A DNA stretch of 50,236 nucleotides from Verrucomicrobiota bacterium (GTDB lineage: Bacteria > Verrucomicrobiota > Verrucomicrobiia > Limisphaerales > SIBE01), in contig JACQWK010000601.1 of the NCBI GenBank assembly GCA_016209525.1, positions 1 to 50,236 on the forward strand, given 5' to 3'. Below, one piece after another: positions 8,372-18,095 of this stretch. The notes below the pieces were generated by a model that saw only the letters and a program-made list of their open reading frames with translations, was not told the origin of the DNA and searched no databases. Made by a program: the position numbers and the translations under genes. Numbering within the stretch: position 1 is the stretch's first letter; the number at the start of each line of letters is the position of its first letter.

Positions 8372-10498
8372 ATGCGAAAACTGCTGCGCCTCATTGTTCG
8401 ACTGTTCTACGGTTTCGAAGCGTTTAACGAATCCGCGCTGGACACTCCAGGGCCGGTTTTGCTCATCCCCAATCATGTTTCCTGGTTGGATTGGTTGTTT
8501 GTGCACGTGTGCCTCGACAGGGATTGGAGATGCGTCACGTCCAGCATCACCGCCGAGACGAGTTGGCTGCACCGGAGGATCATGATCAACCGTCGAACCT
8601 TCCCGATCGATCCAACCTCGCCTTACGCGGTGAAGCGCATGGCGGAATTCCTGCAAAGCGGAGGGCGCCTGGTCTTGTTCGCTGAGGGCCGCATCTCCTT
8701 GACCGGCGCATTAATGAAGTTTTTCGACGGCACGGGGTTTCTGCTTTTCAAAACGCATGCCCGGTTAATTACCTGTTACCTCCGCGGAGCGTCGCGGCTC
8801 CCTTTCGTTCGGCACTCTGGAAGGAGGCAGTGGTTTCCGAAAGTCACAGCCCATTTCAGCGATGCGCTCTTGCCGCCAAAACTCAAAGACGTGAGCACGA
8901 CCCAAGCACGCCAGCGTTTGACGGCTTGGCTGCTCGACCGGATGATGCAGCAGCAGTTCGATGTGGAAATGCAGCAAGGTCCGCCGACGCCGCTCGGTGC
9001 GATTGCCGAGATGGCCCGACGCTGGCCTGGTTTTGTCGCTTTTGAGGATGTCACCCGTCAACAACTGACTTACCGGCGACTCATGGCGGGTGTGAGATTG
9101 CTGGCCAAGCGCTGGGAACGCAATTGGCCTCAAGCCTCTGGAAGACGCATCGGTGTGCTGCTCCCCAACGTCAACACCCATCCGGTGGTCTTGCTCAGCC
9201 TCTGGGCGGCTCACAAGGTCCCGGCGATTCTGAATTATTCCACGGGGATGGCGACCATGCTCACCTGCGCCAGGCTGGCTGGCCTGAAGCACGTCATTAC
9301 GTCGAAATCATTCGAAGAAAGAGCGAAGTTAAAGCTACAAGCGTTCCGCGACGCCGGCATCGAGATCATCTACCTCGAAGACGTACGGGCCAACATTTCA
9401 GCATTTGAGAGAATTCAAGCCATCTGCAAGGAGCGCTTTCACGCTTCACGCTTCACGCCTCACGCTCCACCGGAATCACCGGCCGTGATCCTTTTCACCA
9501 GCGGTTCCGAAGGAATGCCCAAAGGCGTCGAGTTGAGTCATCGAAACTTGATCGCCAATGTGCGCCAGATGCTCTCGGTGATCGACCTCCAGGATCATGA
9601 CCGCATTTTCAACGCGCTCCCACTATTCCACAGCTTCGGGCTAACCGTTGGGACTCTGCTCGCGCTGGTTCGTGGAGTGTATGTGTTCCTCTACCCTTCG
9701 CCCCTGCACTACCGGGTTGTTCCGGCCGCGGTGTATGACCGCGCCTGCACGGTCGTGCTGAGCACGAACACATTTTTGAACGGCTATGCGCGCAAGGCCC
9801 ACGCTTACGATTTCCGCAGCGTCCGTCTTCTGTTTGCGGGCGCCGAGAAACTGCAGGAAGCCACCGCGAGCGCTTGGGCGCGGCGCTTTGGGGTCCGCAT
9901 TTTGGAAGGGTACGGCGCGACCGAGTGCAGCCCGTGCGTCAGTGTCAACACGCCGCTGCAACCGTGCTTCGGTTCGGCCGGCCGCTTGCTCCCGGGCCTC
10001 GAACACAGGCTTGAACCTGTGGAAGGCGTGCCCGAAGGGGGACGGCTCCTTGTCAGAGGGCCAAACATCATGCTGGGGTATCTAAACGCCGACGCGAACG
10101 CGAAATTCCAATCGCTCGATGGTTGGTACGACACCGGCGACATCGTGCGGCTGGATGCCGATGGATTCGTCCACATCCTGGGCCGATTGAAGCGATTCGC
10201 GAAAATCAGCGGTGAAATGGTGAGTCTCACGGCCGTAGAGGAGGCGTTGGCGGGGGCTTTCCCGGAGTATGGAATCCGTTGCGAAGTCGCCGTCCTGAGC
10301 CGGCCGGACGATGAAAAAGGCGAAGCGCTGATTGCGGTCACCAACGAAGCCCGCCTGCAACTCGATCCGATCCGCGCCGCCATCAGATCCAAAGGCCTGT
10401 CCAACCTGTGTGTGCCCCGGGAGGTGAGATTCCTCCGGGACATTCCAAAGTTGGGCACCGGCAAGGTGAACTATCGCGAACTGGAGAAACTGATCTGA
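8372..10498 (+). CDS. aas: Bifunctional lysophospholipid acyltransferase / acyl-ACP synthetase (Aas-like)
   Basis: 708 residues, close to the roughly 719 of E. coli Aas. Residues 1-200 are a PlsC-type acyltransferase with NHVSWLD (34-40, the HX4D catalytic box) and LFAEGRIS (about 106-113). Residues about 215-708 are an AMP-forming acyl-CoA/ACP synthetase with ILFTSGSEGMPKGV (about 372-385, the P-loop), EGYGATECSP, YDTGDIV and the C-terminal GTGKVNYRELEKL with the adenylation lysine. In E. coli this enzyme re-acylates lysophosphatidylethanolamine at the inner membrane. No lplT flippase gene or MFS domain is adjacent. A heptameric tandem repeat lies inside the linker at 9437-9467. The gene runs convergently into rluE with only three bases between them. 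Confidence 0.92.
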   Translation: MRKLLRLIVRLFYGFEAFNESALDTPGPVLLIPNHVSWLDWLFVHVCLDRDWRCVTSSITAETSWLHRRIMINRRTFPIDPTSPYAVKRMAEFLQSGGRLVLFAEGRISLTGALMKFFDGTGFLLFKTHARLITCYLRGASRLPFVRHSGRRQWFPKVTAHFSDALLPPKLKDVSTTQARQRLTAWLLDRMMQQQFDVEMQQGPPTPLGAIAEMARRWPGFVAFEDVTRQQLTYRRLMAGVRLLAKRWERNWPQASGRRIGVLLPNVNTHPVVLLSLWAAHKVPAILNYSTGMATMLTCARLAGLKHVITSKSFEERAKLKLQAFRDAGIEIIYLEDVRANISAFERIQAICKERFHASRFTPHAPPESPAVILFTSGSEGMPKGVELSHRNLIANVRQMLSVIDLQDHDRIFNALPLFHSFGLTVGTLLALVRGVYVFLYPSPLHYRVVPAAVYDRACTVVLSTNTFLNGYARKAHAYDFRSVRLLFAGAEKLQEATASAWARRFGVRILEGYGATECSPCVSVNTPLQPCFGSAGRLLPGLEHRLEPVEGVPEGGRLLVRGPNIMLGYLNADANAKFQSLDGWYDTGDIVRLDADGFVHILGRLKRFAKISGEMVSLTAVEEALAGAFPEYGIRCEVAVLSRPDDEKGEALIAVTNEARLQLDPIRAAIRSKGLSNLCVPREVRFLRDIPKLGTGKVNYRELEKLI
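9437..9467. repeat. Tandem heptamer (TTCACGC) inside aas
   Basis: About four imperfect tandem copies of TTCACGC or CTCACGC occur in the linker of the synthetase domain, encoding RFHASRFTPHAPP. It looks like a slipped or inserted simple repeat that kept the frame. Confidence 0.75.
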
Positions 10499-10501
10499 CT
10501 C

Positions 10502-11065
10502 TCAGGCAAAGACCAAGGCCTTCTCCTCTTGTGTCAGCAGTTTCCACGAGCCCGCCGGCAGTTGTCCGAGTCCAAAGCGGCCAATTCGAACCCGAAGCAG
10601 ACGCAAGGTGGGATGGCCGATGGCCGCCGTCATTCGCCTGACCTGCCGGTTCTTCCCTTCCATCAACTCCAAGCCAAGCCACCGAGTAAGGACCGATTTT
10701 CGGTACCGAATCGGAGGATTCCTGGCCGCAATGTCAGGCTGGGGATCGAGCACCCAGGCGCGGCAGGGCAATGTTCGCCGGCCTTGGATCTCAATTCCGT
10801 TCGCCAATTCTTGGAGCGCTCCTGGAGTCGGGACGTTCTCCACTTGCGCCCAGTACTCACGCGTGTGTCTTTGCTCGGGAAGCAACAACCGCGCATTCAA
10901 CGGCGCCTCATCGCTCAATAGCAACAGGCCCTCAGTGTCCGCATCCAAGCGGCCGAGCGGATAGACGCCCGGCGGAAACCTGAATGCGGCCAAGGTCACT
11001 CGATGTGAACCGTCGTCCGTGAACTGCGAAATGACACCGAAAGGCTTATGAAAAGCGATGAGCAT
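10502..11065 (-). CDS. rluE: 23S rRNA pseudouridine synthase, RluE-like (RsuA family)
   Basis: 187 residues. The catalytic motif GRLDADTEGLLLL (Asp41) and the later NRQVRRMTAAIGHPTLRLLR are diagnostic of the RsuA/RluB/E/F family. Further matches to RluE are FHKPFGVISQFT at the N-terminus, RNPPIRYRKSVLTRWL and the absence of an N-terminal S4 domain. E. coli RluE modifies U2457 of 23S rRNA, so the same role is inferred. It stands alone on the reverse strand, end to end with aas. The 285 bases upstream, to the first hsp20 gene, contain short frames on both strands but none convincing. Confidence 0.9.
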   Translation of the reverse strand: MLIAFHKPFGVISQFTDDGSHRVTLAAFRFPPGVYPLGRLDADTEGLLLLSDEAPLNARLLLPEQRHTREYWAQVENVPTPGALQELANGIEIQGRRTLPCRAWVLDPQPDIAARNPPIRYRKSVLTRWLGLELMEGKNRQVRRMTAAIGHPTLRLLRVRIGRFGLGQLPAGSWKLLTQEEKALVFA

Positions 11066-11350
11066 GGCCTGGGTTGCGAACGATCAGAGCTTCAGAGCTC
11101 GAGTGTGCGTCGTTGTTGGACCCAAGCGACACCGAAATACCCTCTGCGCAATTGTGTCAAATGATCTCGATTCGGGACGCGCGCACCGGCCTGTTGGGAC
11201 ACGCTGTCTCTGGATTCCAGTTTGGGATTTGGATCGGTCCGCACAACTTCTTGATTTTGAAGGAGGCGGTGCATCGATAGTGGAGTTCAACGCCATGGCA
11301 TGGACGTAGCTTCCCCGATTTCTCAAGAAACAAAACCGAAAGGACAATGT

Positions 11351-11815
11351 ATGAATCTGATGCGTTTTAACAGACCGGAGCTGTGGCCGTCGCCCTTGGA
11401 TCAATTGACGAATCTCCGCAGAGAGATCGATCGATTGTTCGAGGCGCCACTCTCCGACTTCAGCGGCGACTTCGAATTCTTCAACGCTTGGTCGCCCGCT
11501 CTAGACCTGTATGAAGACAGGGACAACTTGATCGTGCGGACGGAACTGCCAGGCATGAAGAAAGAAGACATCGATGTCTCGATCCATGAAGGGACGCTCA
11601 CGATATCCGGCGAGCACAAATCCGACAAGAGCAGCGAAGAAGTCGAGACTTCCCGTTCCGAACGATTCTTTGGCCGCTTCCAACGAAGTTTCATGTTGCC
11701 GAAGCCGGTCGAATTCAGCAACGCCAAAGCCACATATCAAGACGGGATCTTGACGGTCACGCTGCCTAAGACCGAAGAATCCAAACCCAAACAAATTGAA
11801 GTCAAAGTGAACTGA
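11351..11815 (+). CDS. Small heat shock protein, Hsp20 family (first of pair)
   Basis: 154 residues from the ATG at 11351, preceded by AAAGGACA at good ribosome-binding-site distance; an in-frame ATG at 11300 lacks this. The alpha-crystallin domain runs from about residue 45 to 140 (WSPALDLYEDRDNLIVRTEL, PGMKKEDIDVSIHEGTLTIS, ATYQDGILTVTLPK). The N-terminal arm resembles the bacterial class A type (DQLTNLRREIDRLFE). Such proteins are ATP-independent holdases in the cytoplasm. A second Hsp20 follows 46 bases later. I found no CIRCE element and no clear sigma-32 promoter upstream. Confidence 0.93.
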   Translation: MNLMRFNRPELWPSPLDQLTNLRREIDRLFEAPLSDFSGDFEFFNAWSPALDLYEDRDNLIVRTELPGMKKEDIDVSIHEGTLTISGEHKSDKSSEEVETSRSERFFGRFQRSFMLPKPVEFSNAKATYQDGILTVTLPKTEESKPKQIEVKVN

Positions 11816-11861
11816 TCCAATCCTGGGCGGCCAAGCCGTCCTTGCTGATCAAGAGAATTCT

Positions 11862-12248
11862 ATGAATGCAATTGCCAAACTGGACAGGCGCGAGGTGTCA
11901 GAACAAGAACCGGCGAAGTGCCCGTCCTATCTATCCCCTCGCGTTAATATCGTCGAAACACAAACCGCCTACATTCTGGAAGCCGAAATGCCCGGCGTGA
12001 ATAAGGAGTGCCTCGAGGTGCTCTTGGAGGGACACGAGCTGACTCTCGTTGGACGGCGGACTTCGGACACCCCGGACGCTCGACTCATCTACCGCGAGAC
12101 CACGCCAAAGAACTTTCGCCGTGTCTTCGTGCTCGATCCAACGATCGACACCGCCAAAATCGATGCTCGAATGGAGAACGGAGTGTTATTCGTTCACCTG
12201 CCGAAAGCCGAGAAAGTCAGGCCGCGAAAAATCACAATCTCAGGCTAA
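11862..12248 (+). CDS. Small heat shock protein, Hsp20 family (second of pair)
   Basis: 128 residues. The alpha-crystallin fold is visible in SPRVNIVETQTAYILEAEM, PGVNKECLEVLLEGHELTL, VFVLDPTIDTAKIDARME and NGVLFVHLPKAEK. It lacks the long N-terminal arm of its upstream neighbour and starts soon after a short polar leader. The pair shares one transcription unit that ends at the hairpin at 12271. Two different Hsp20 proteins in tandem may form mixed oligomers; this is inference. Confidence 0.9.
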   Translation: MNAIAKLDRREVSEQEPAKCPSYLSPRVNIVETQTAYILEAEMPGVNKECLEVLLEGHELTLVGRRTSDTPDARLIYRETTPKNFRRVFVLDPTIDTAKIDARMENGVLFVHLPKAEKVRPRKITISG

Positions 12249-12270
12249 GAGTATCCGCACAATGGTTCGC

Positions 12271-12306
12271 ATCCATGGTTCCGTCCAGGAACCATGGATT
12301 TTTTTT
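12271..12306 (+). terminator. Rho-independent terminator of the hsp20 pair
   Basis: A perfect 12-bp stem (ATCCATGGTTCC, loop GTCCA, GGAACCATGGAT) is followed by a run of eight T residues from 12299 to 12306. It begins 22 bases after the second Hsp20 stop. This is the clearest terminator in the window. Confidence 0.93.
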
Positions 12307-12437
12307 GCTCGACGAGAGCCCGGCGAGGCCGCTTCCGCCGTGCACGTCCGATCCGGTACCCCGTGACCCGAGGATATCGCTGAGATTTTCGCCGCTCTTT
12401 CTCTGGCGCTCGCGCGGGGACGTGCTATGAGTTTCGT

Positions 12438-15179
12438 GTGATTCGTTCGGACTCGATGACATCTGAAGCCGGAAGCACGATTTCGATCCACGGCGCGCGC
12501 CAGCATAACCTGCGCGATCTCTCGCTCACGATTCCGAGGAACCAGTTCGTGGTTGTGACCGGCGTGAGCGGATCGGGCAAGAGCACGCTCGCCTTTGACC
12601 TGCTGTTCGCCGAAGGCCAGCGCCGCTTCCTGGACTGCATGAACGCGTACGCCCGCCAGTTCGTCGAACAACTGTCCCGGCCCGACGTGGACCTGATCAC
12701 GGGTATTCCGCCGACGGTCAGCATCGAACAGCGCACTTCTCGCGGCGGCGGCAAAAGCACTGTGGCCACCGTCACGGAGGTGTACCATTTCCTCCGATTG
12801 CTATTTGCCCGGCTGGGCACCCAGTTTTGCCCCACTTGTCAAGTGCGGGTCGAATCCCAAACTCGCGACCAGCTTGGCCGCCGGCTCAGCCGAGAGCTGA
12901 AGAGGCGGGGCGATTTGCTCCTGCTCGCGCCCGTGGTCAAGAATCGGAAAGGATTCCACACCGAGGTGGCACAGAGGGCCGCAAACCACGGTTACACCGA
13001 AATCCGCGCCGATGGGAAAATGTATCGCGCGTCTGAACCATTTCGGCTCGATCGATTCCGCGAGCATGACGTCGAAATTGTGGTTGGCGTTTTGGATCGC
13101 AAGGCCGTTCGGCCGGGCCAGCAATCGAAACCGCCTCAACAACTCATCGACGAAACACTGGAACTCGGCCACGGCACCCTGTTCGCGCTCGGCAACAACG
13201 GCCAAGTCTCGGTTCACTCCACCGAGAGAGCGTGTCCGCAGTGCGGGGCGTCTTTCCAGCCTCTCGACCCCAAGAATTTCAGCTACAACTCCTCACAAGG
13301 CTGGTGCGCCTCCTGTCGCGGTTTCGGCGAACTGTTTTATTTGCCCAATGTGGACCGCGGGGCGCGGGGGGAGGCGATCGAAGAATCCTGGTTCGAGTGG
13401 CAAGAAGGCCGTCGGGAACCATGCCCGGATTGCCGGGGAAGCCGCCTCAATCCCATCGCCCGTTCCGTGCGCCTCGAAATCGGACGCTCGCGAGGCTCCC
13501 TGGCGCTCGCCGGAGTTCAGAGGCGGCCTAGTCCAACGATCGTGGGCGTTTCCCAGCTTACGGTCCAGTCGGCTCGCGACTATTTCGGATCCTTGAAACT
13601 GTCCGATCGTGAAGCGGAGATTGCGCGAGACATTTTGCCTGAAATTCGCAGCCGCTTGGAATTCCTTTGTGAAGTCGGCCTTGGTTACCTGCAATTGGGG
13701 CGATCCGCCACAACCTTATCGGGCGGAGAGGCGCAACGCATCCGGTTGGCGGCCCAGCTCGGTTCGAACTTGAGCGGGGTGCTTTACGTCTTGGATGAAC
13801 CCACGATCGGGCTGCACGCCCGCGACAATGAGCAACTTCTCGCAGCACTCGGCGACTTGAAGGACCGTGGCAATTCGCTCGTGGTAGTGGAACACGATGA
13901 ACAGACTATGCGGCACGCCGATCACATCGTGGACCTCGGCCCGGGCGCTGGCGTCCACGGCGGCCAACTTGTCGCCGGCGGAACGCTGGCCGAATTGATG
14001 CGGCACGAAGAGTCCATCACGGGCCGATGGCTTCGCAAGCAGAAGCAATTCCCCTCCCGAGGGTCACGCAGGCCGGTCTCCCTCAGGAAGCTTTCGCCTC
14101 CGAAGAAAAAGCCAGGACTCGCGGTGCGTTCGGCGTTCACCTCGTGCTTGGTCTTGAGCCAGGCGCGGTTGAACAACCTGAAAAATCTCACCGTCGCGTT
14201 TCCGCTCAACCGTCTCGTCGTGGTCACGGGCGTGAGCGGATCCGGGAAGAGCACGTTGGTACGCGAATGCCTATTGCCGACGATGCAGGCCGCTCTCAAG
14301 AGTGAGGGACGCCGGCCTAGGCTGCGTGCCGAATGCGGATTGAGCGGCCATGATTCCATTAAGGCCGTGTACGAGGTCGATCAGTCGCCGATCGGGCGGA
14401 CGCCTCGGTCGGTCCCCGCCACGTACGTTGGGTTTTTCGATGAAATTCGCCGAGTGTTCTCGGAAACGCCCGAAGCGCGATTGCGCGGTTACACCCCAAG
14501 CCGCTTTTCCTTCAATAGCTCCCAGGGACGTTGTCCAACGTGCGAAGGGGCGGCGGCCATCAAGCTCGAAATGAGTTTCATGCCTGCCGCGTATGTCCGA
14601 TGCGAGACCTGCAACGGCACGCGCTACAATCGCGAGACTCTGGATATTCAGTACCGAGGGAGGAACATCGCGCAAATCCTTGAACTGAGTGTCGCGGAAG
14701 CCATCGAGTTTTTTAAAGCGTCGCAAAAGATTCGGTGCCCGCTTGAAGCGCTCCGCGACACCGGCTTGGATTACCTGCGGCTCGGCCAGATCAGCCCGAC
14801 CCTAAGCGGGGGCGAAGCTCAACGCCTGAAACTGGTGACTCATCTGTTGAGCGGCTTCAGAAACTCGGCCGCGCGCTTCCGAGAGAAGGCCCGCCACTGC
14901 CTGTTCATCCTCGAAGAGCCGACCATCGGACTGCACATGGCGGATGTCAGCCGGTTGGTGGAAGTCTTGCAGCGGCTGATCGATTCGGGGCATTCGGTCA
15001 TTGTGATCGAGCACAACCTTGATCTGATCGCCGAAGCGGATTGGGTGATCGATCTAGGGCCGGAAGGGGGCGAAGGCGGCGGGCGGGTCGTGGCCGAAGG
15101 CACGCCGGAACAACTCGCGAGGAATCCACGCTCGCACACCGGCCGCTTTCTCCGCACCGTGCTCGCGGTGAATCGATAG
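12438..15179 (+). CDS. uvrA: UvrA-family excinuclease ABC subunit A (variant)
   Basis: 913 residues from a GTG; an in-frame ATG lies at 12456. Both ABC halves are complete: Walker [11 protein letters not shown] near residues 41-50 and again near 597, [12 protein letters not shown] near 427, [12 protein letters not shown] near 789, and [13 protein letters not shown] and [12 protein letters not shown]. Two zinc-finger motifs are present (CPQCG...CASC and CPTCEG...CETCNG). UvrA dimers scan DNA for damage and load UvrB. Compared with the usual protein of about 940 residues, the segment after the first zinc finger is short, and the usual SPTISIDQKT region reads [18 protein letters not shown]. It may therefore be a second, divergent UvrA paralogue rather than the housekeeping copy. 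A Uma2 gene follows three bases after the stop. Confidence 0.9.
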   Translation: MIRSDSMTSEAGSTISIHGARQHNLRDLSLTIPRNQFVVVTGVSGSGKSTLAFDLLFAEGQRRFLDCMNAYARQFVEQLSRPDVDLITGIPPTVSIEQRTSRGGGKSTVATVTEVYHFLRLLFARLGTQFCPTCQVRVESQTRDQLGRRLSRELKRRGDLLLLAPVVKNRKGFHTEVAQRAANHGYTEIRADGKMYRASEPFRLDRFREHDVEIVVGVLDRKAVRPGQQSKPPQQLIDETLELGHGTLFALGNNGQVSVHSTERACPQCGASFQPLDPKNFSYNSSQGWCASCRGFGELFYLPNVDRGARGEAIEESWFEWQEGRREPCPDCRGSRLNPIARSVRLEIGRSRGSLALAGVQRRPSPTIVGVSQLTVQSARDYFGSLKLSDREAEIARDILPEIRSRLEFLCEVGLGYLQLGRSATTLSGGEAQRIRLAAQLGSNLSGVLYVLDEPTIGLHARDNEQLLAALGDLKDRGNSLVVVEHDEQTMRHADHIVDLGPGAGVHGGQLVAGGTLAELMRHEESITGRWLRKQKQFPSRGSRRPVSLRKLSPPKKKPGLAVRSAFTSCLVLSQARLNNLKNLTVAFPLNRLVVVTGVSGSGKSTLVRECLLPTMQAALKSEGRRPRLRAECGLSGHDSIKAVYEVDQSPIGRTPRSVPATYVGFFDEIRRVFSETPEARLRGYTPSRFSFNSSQGRCPTCEGAAAIKLEMSFMPAAYVRCETCNGTRYNRETLDIQYRGRNIAQILELSVAEAIEFFKASQKIRCPLEALRDTGLDYLRLGQISPTLSGGEAQRLKLVTHLLSGFRNSAARFREKARHCLFILEEPTIGLHMADVSRLVEVLQRLIDSGHSVIVIEHNLDLIAEADWVIDLGPEGGEGGGRVVAEGTPEQLARNPRSHTGRFLRTVLAVNR

Positions 15180-15182
15180 TTC

Positions 15183-15653
15183 ATGAGCGAGTCCTTTGAA
15201 GAAATTGTGAAGGGCGAACGGCTGTTGCGCCGGCCTCCGGACGCTCGCCACGAAACAATTTGTGAACGCCTGCACTCGCATGTGGGAAGAAGCATCGCCC
15301 TGGTGGGCACAACGCGCCTCCTGGGCCCCCGCTCCGTGGTGCAGATTGCCGCCGGAACTCTGGTGCGGCCCGATCTCGCGCTCGTTACCGTCGCCACGGG
15401 GAAACTGTGGTTGGCGGCCGAAATCGTGAATACGCAAGACCACCGCATCGACACGGTGACGAAGAAACAGATTTACGAAGAACTCAATCTGCCTCGCCTT
15501 TGGATGCTCGATCCGCGCTACGACAACGTCGAAGTCTATCACGCCAGCGAGTACGGCCTCATGCTGAAGGGAATTCTCGCCGGCCGCGAAATCCTCCGCG
15601 AAAATCTTCTTCCCCAGCTCGAGGTGAGCGTGACGGAGTTGTTTGGACGTTGA
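15183..15653 (+). CDS. Uma2/DUF820-family protein (putative restriction-endonuclease fold)
   Basis: 156 residues. The layout is that of Uma2: an N-terminal ERLLRRPPDARHE, the acidic strand VRPDLALV with the presumed catalytic Asp, AAEIVNTQDH in place of the usual E-x-L/V-S, and a lysine-containing helix (TVTKKQIYEELNLPRLWMLDP). The family has a PD-(D/E)XK-like fold and is abundant in Verrucomicrobia, Planctomycetes and cyanobacteria; its biological role is unsettled. It sits three bases after the uvrA-like gene, so co-transcription is likely, though a functional link to repair is only a guess. Confidence 0.8.
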   Translation: MSESFEEIVKGERLLRRPPDARHETICERLHSHVGRSIALVGTTRLLGPRSVVQIAAGTLVRPDLALVTVATGKLWLAAEIVNTQDHRIDTVTKKQIYEELNLPRLWMLDPRYDNVEVYHASEYGLMLKGILAGREILRENLLPQLEVSVTELFGR

Positions 15654-15656
15654 TTC

Positions 15657-17882
15657 CTAATCGGTGACAGCAACGGGAACCCAATTTACCGTGGTGCGCC
15701 CGGCGAGATCCACCGTGGCCGCGCGAAGCCGGTATTGTCCTGAGCGGTGGAGTGTGAAGTTGACGGTCACTTCAAAGAGGTTTCCATTTCTGGCGACGTG
15801 TGGTCTCATGCCTGGCGGTTGGAGAATCCGATAGTCTTCCTCTCCAGGTCCGTAAATCTCCCAGGCCACCACGGCGTTGTGATAAACGCCCTCCGTGTCG
15901 GTCCCAAGGGTGTAATACACCGGCGCGGAATTTTCCGTGACCCTGGCCCGCGCCGTGATGGCCAAGGGAGCTGTCCCCTCCTGGGCCGACAGATCGACCT
16001 CGATTCCCGGCGGAATTCCGGGCGGGCGCATCGGAGTCCGCGCCTGATCCAGCACCACCCGTTTCCCGTCCTGTTCGATCTCGACCTTGCCTTCTTCCAG
16101 GATGCGGACGAGTTCCCGGTAGCCTGCAGGTCGAATGGCGGGCAGATCCCAAAACAGATCAAACGCGACGCCGAGCCGGAGGCAACGCTCGATTTCCGTG
16201 AAGAAGTTGCTCATCACGGTCCGGTACTTGACGCCGTGCCGGTTCACGCGCTCCAGGTTGAGTTCGCCCACTCCCCAGAGGCTGCCTTTCCCCAAATGCA
16301 CATGGCCGAGGTTATAGCCAGCCGGCAGGAGGATCCCGACTTCAGCCGCGCGCCTGAGCCGATTCAGATCCCGGTGGGGAAAATTCTCCGCGTGCGCCCG
16401 AAGATTTCGCGCCAACACGAGGCACTCCCGGTAAGGCACGCATGCCAACCGGGCGTTGTCCCAAAAGAAGAAATGCGTGGCGCCCAGATCGTAGGCATGG
16501 GTCAAGTACCAGAATGCATCCGCACGATCCACAGCGCCATAGATGCTCATGCCCCAACTTTTGCCGGTCAATCGCGCCGCGCCCCGCAGAAATCCGTAGA
16601 TGATGTCCGTCAAATTCTTTGGATCATCGGCGGCGAGTTGACATCCGTATGTCATGTTCAACTCGGGAACGGTTCGGAGCGTTCCCACCCGACCGGGCGG
16701 TTCGAAAACCATCGCCGCCGGGACGCGCGGATCCTGCGACAACTGGTAGGCCGCGGAACTTACGATCGTTTCCCAACTGTAAAGATTCTCCTGCGTGAAA
16801 TTCATGTCGCCCAAATCCACGTCGGCCCGTGCTTTAAGGCCTTTGAGCAGGCTCGTCGGAGCGCCTTCGTGCAAGATGTGGCGAAAGTGTTCCTGCAACG
16901 CTTCCAGAGCCACTTGGGGAGTCAGGGCCTTGCGGAAGGCTTGATCCTTCTCCAAGCGGGGACGGATCATCGTGTCCCTCGTGACGACGGCCGGTTCATC
17001 TAGAAACAAGGCCGGACCAAGGTACTGACTGTGATAGAGCCCCTCCGGATATGGGACATCGTTCCCGCCCACTCCCCAATAGAAAACGTTGAGGCCGTCC
17101 AGCCCATGAACTTGCTCGGCATCCACGCGCACGCAGTTGATCCCGGCCTCGGCCATCTCGCGGTAATTCTCCCGTGTGAGCCGCACGAGTTCGTAATCGG
17201 AGTTGTCGTAGCGCCGCGTGTCGTCCTTCTGTCGCGTGTTGGAAGGCACTCCGATCAGCACGTCCGGCAGCAGTGCGACCATTTTGGCAGTCTGCGGCGG
17301 AGGCGCTCCGGCCGAGTCTCGGACTTCTTCGAGCTGATAACGATGTCCAAGGTAACGGGTCTTCCGCGGGAAGATTTCCTCAGGCGAAGCGGCGGCATCG
17401 TCCGCAGATCGAGGCAGCAGATGTGGCCAACCGCCCAACGCGGGCAAGACGGCTTCGCCAGTAAACCGGTGTCTGAATTCCAACGGCTCCGAACCATTTT
17501 CTTCAAGGATGTACCGGACAATCGTCCGCCGCGCGTCTGCGAGAGAATCCGGCGGATAGCCCGCGCTGAGGAACCAAACCTTGAACCGACCTCCGTTGGC
17601 CTTCGTCGCGTCGAGAAGCATCCATTGGTATGCTTCCCCCATGCGCTGCTCGATCGGCCCCAACGCAAGCGTATATTGTTCCACGACAGAGGCGCGCAAA
17701 CCGCCATCTAACTCGTTGCGGTAGCGTCCAGTCCGGCCCGGCTTGCCCATCGGCGGCTGGTGGAAGATTCCTGCCGCCTGTTCCCGTCCGCTGAGTTGGG
17801 CTCCCGCCGACGCCGGTTCAGCGGCAATTGAGAGGGCCGACTCAAGACATCCCGCCGACAGGAGAGCGATCAAGATTTTCAT
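15657..17882 (-). CDS. Large secreted protein of unknown function, possibly glycosidase-like
   Basis: About 741 residues from the ATG at 17882; an ATG 14 codons upstream (17924) is the alternative. The open frame continues to 18425, but that part lies antisense to the DUF4058 gene and is rejected. The N-terminus MKILIALLSAGCLESALSIA is a signal peptide. Long central stretches (YREMAEAGINCVRVDAEQ, NLYSWETIVSSAAYQLS, YLTHAYDLGATHFFFWDN, ECLVLARNLRAHAENFPHRD) suggest an alpha/beta barrel like those of glycoside hydrolases, and the C-terminus looks like a beta-sandwich (VTVNFTLHRSGQYRLRAATV). I do not recognise a family with confidence. It ends three bases from the Uma2 gene, convergently. Confidence 0.7.
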   Translation of the reverse strand: MKILIALLSAGCLESALSIAAEPASAGAQLSGREQAAGIFHQPPMGKPGRTGRYRNELDGGLRASVVEQYTLALGPIEQRMGEAYQWMLLDATKANGGRFKVWFLSAGYPPDSLADARRTIVRYILEENGSEPLEFRHRFTGEAVLPALGGWPHLLPRSADDAAASPEEIFPRKTRYLGHRYQLEEVRDSAGAPPPQTAKMVALLPDVLIGVPSNTRQKDDTRRYDNSDYELVRLTRENYREMAEAGINCVRVDAEQVHGLDGLNVFYWGVGGNDVPYPEGLYHSQYLGPALFLDEPAVVTRDTMIRPRLEKDQAFRKALTPQVALEALQEHFRHILHEGAPTSLLKGLKARADVDLGDMNFTQENLYSWETIVSSAAYQLSQDPRVPAAMVFEPPGRVGTLRTVPELNMTYGCQLAADDPKNLTDIIYGFLRGAARLTGKSWGMSIYGAVDRADAFWYLTHAYDLGATHFFFWDNARLACVPYRECLVLARNLRAHAENFPHRDLNRLRRAAEVGILLPAGYNLGHVHLGKGSLWGVGELNLERVNRHGVKYRTVMSNFFTEIERCLRLGVAFDLFWDLPAIRPAGYRELVRILEEGKVEIEQDGKRVVLDQARTPMRPPGIPPGIEVDLSAQEGTAPLAITARARVTENSAPVYYTLGTDTEGVYHNAVVAWEIYGPGEEDYRILQPPGMRPHVARNGNLFEVTVNFTLHRSGQYRLRAATVDLAGRTTVNWVPVAVTD

Positions 17883-17945
17883 GGCGGCATCGTAGGCTGA
17901 GAGAACTCTTCGAGTCAAAATCATCGAGATCGGCGCCCGTTCGTA

Positions 17946-18022
17946 GGTGGGGCGAGACTCGCGTCGAGTCCTGACTCCTGTGCCGGCGAGAAGGCCGGAG
18001 CTCGATGGAGTCTCGCCTCGCC
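17946..18022. repeat. Palindromic repeat, 'GGTGGGGCGAGACTC' family
   Basis: Left arm GGTGGGGCGAGACTCGCGTC and right arm GGAGTCTCGCCTCGCC enclose a further small stem (GCCGGCGAGAAGGCCGG). A second copy with the same outer arms is at 38099-38176. It sits between two divergent genes. Confidence 0.82.
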
Positions 18023-18095
18023 CGTGTTGGTTGCGGCTTCGCTCCCCCCGACAAAGAACGTGCGAATCGCCGGTTTCGGTGGTACCACTTCGGGT

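Noticed and set aside
11066..11350. Short frames between rluE and hsp20
   Set aside because: They overlap on both strands with no start signal or recognisable pattern; probably regulatory DNA.
12847..12870. Possible tRNA T-loop (GGTCGAATCCC)
   Set aside because: It lies inside the uvrA-like gene and no acceptor or anticodon stem can be drawn.
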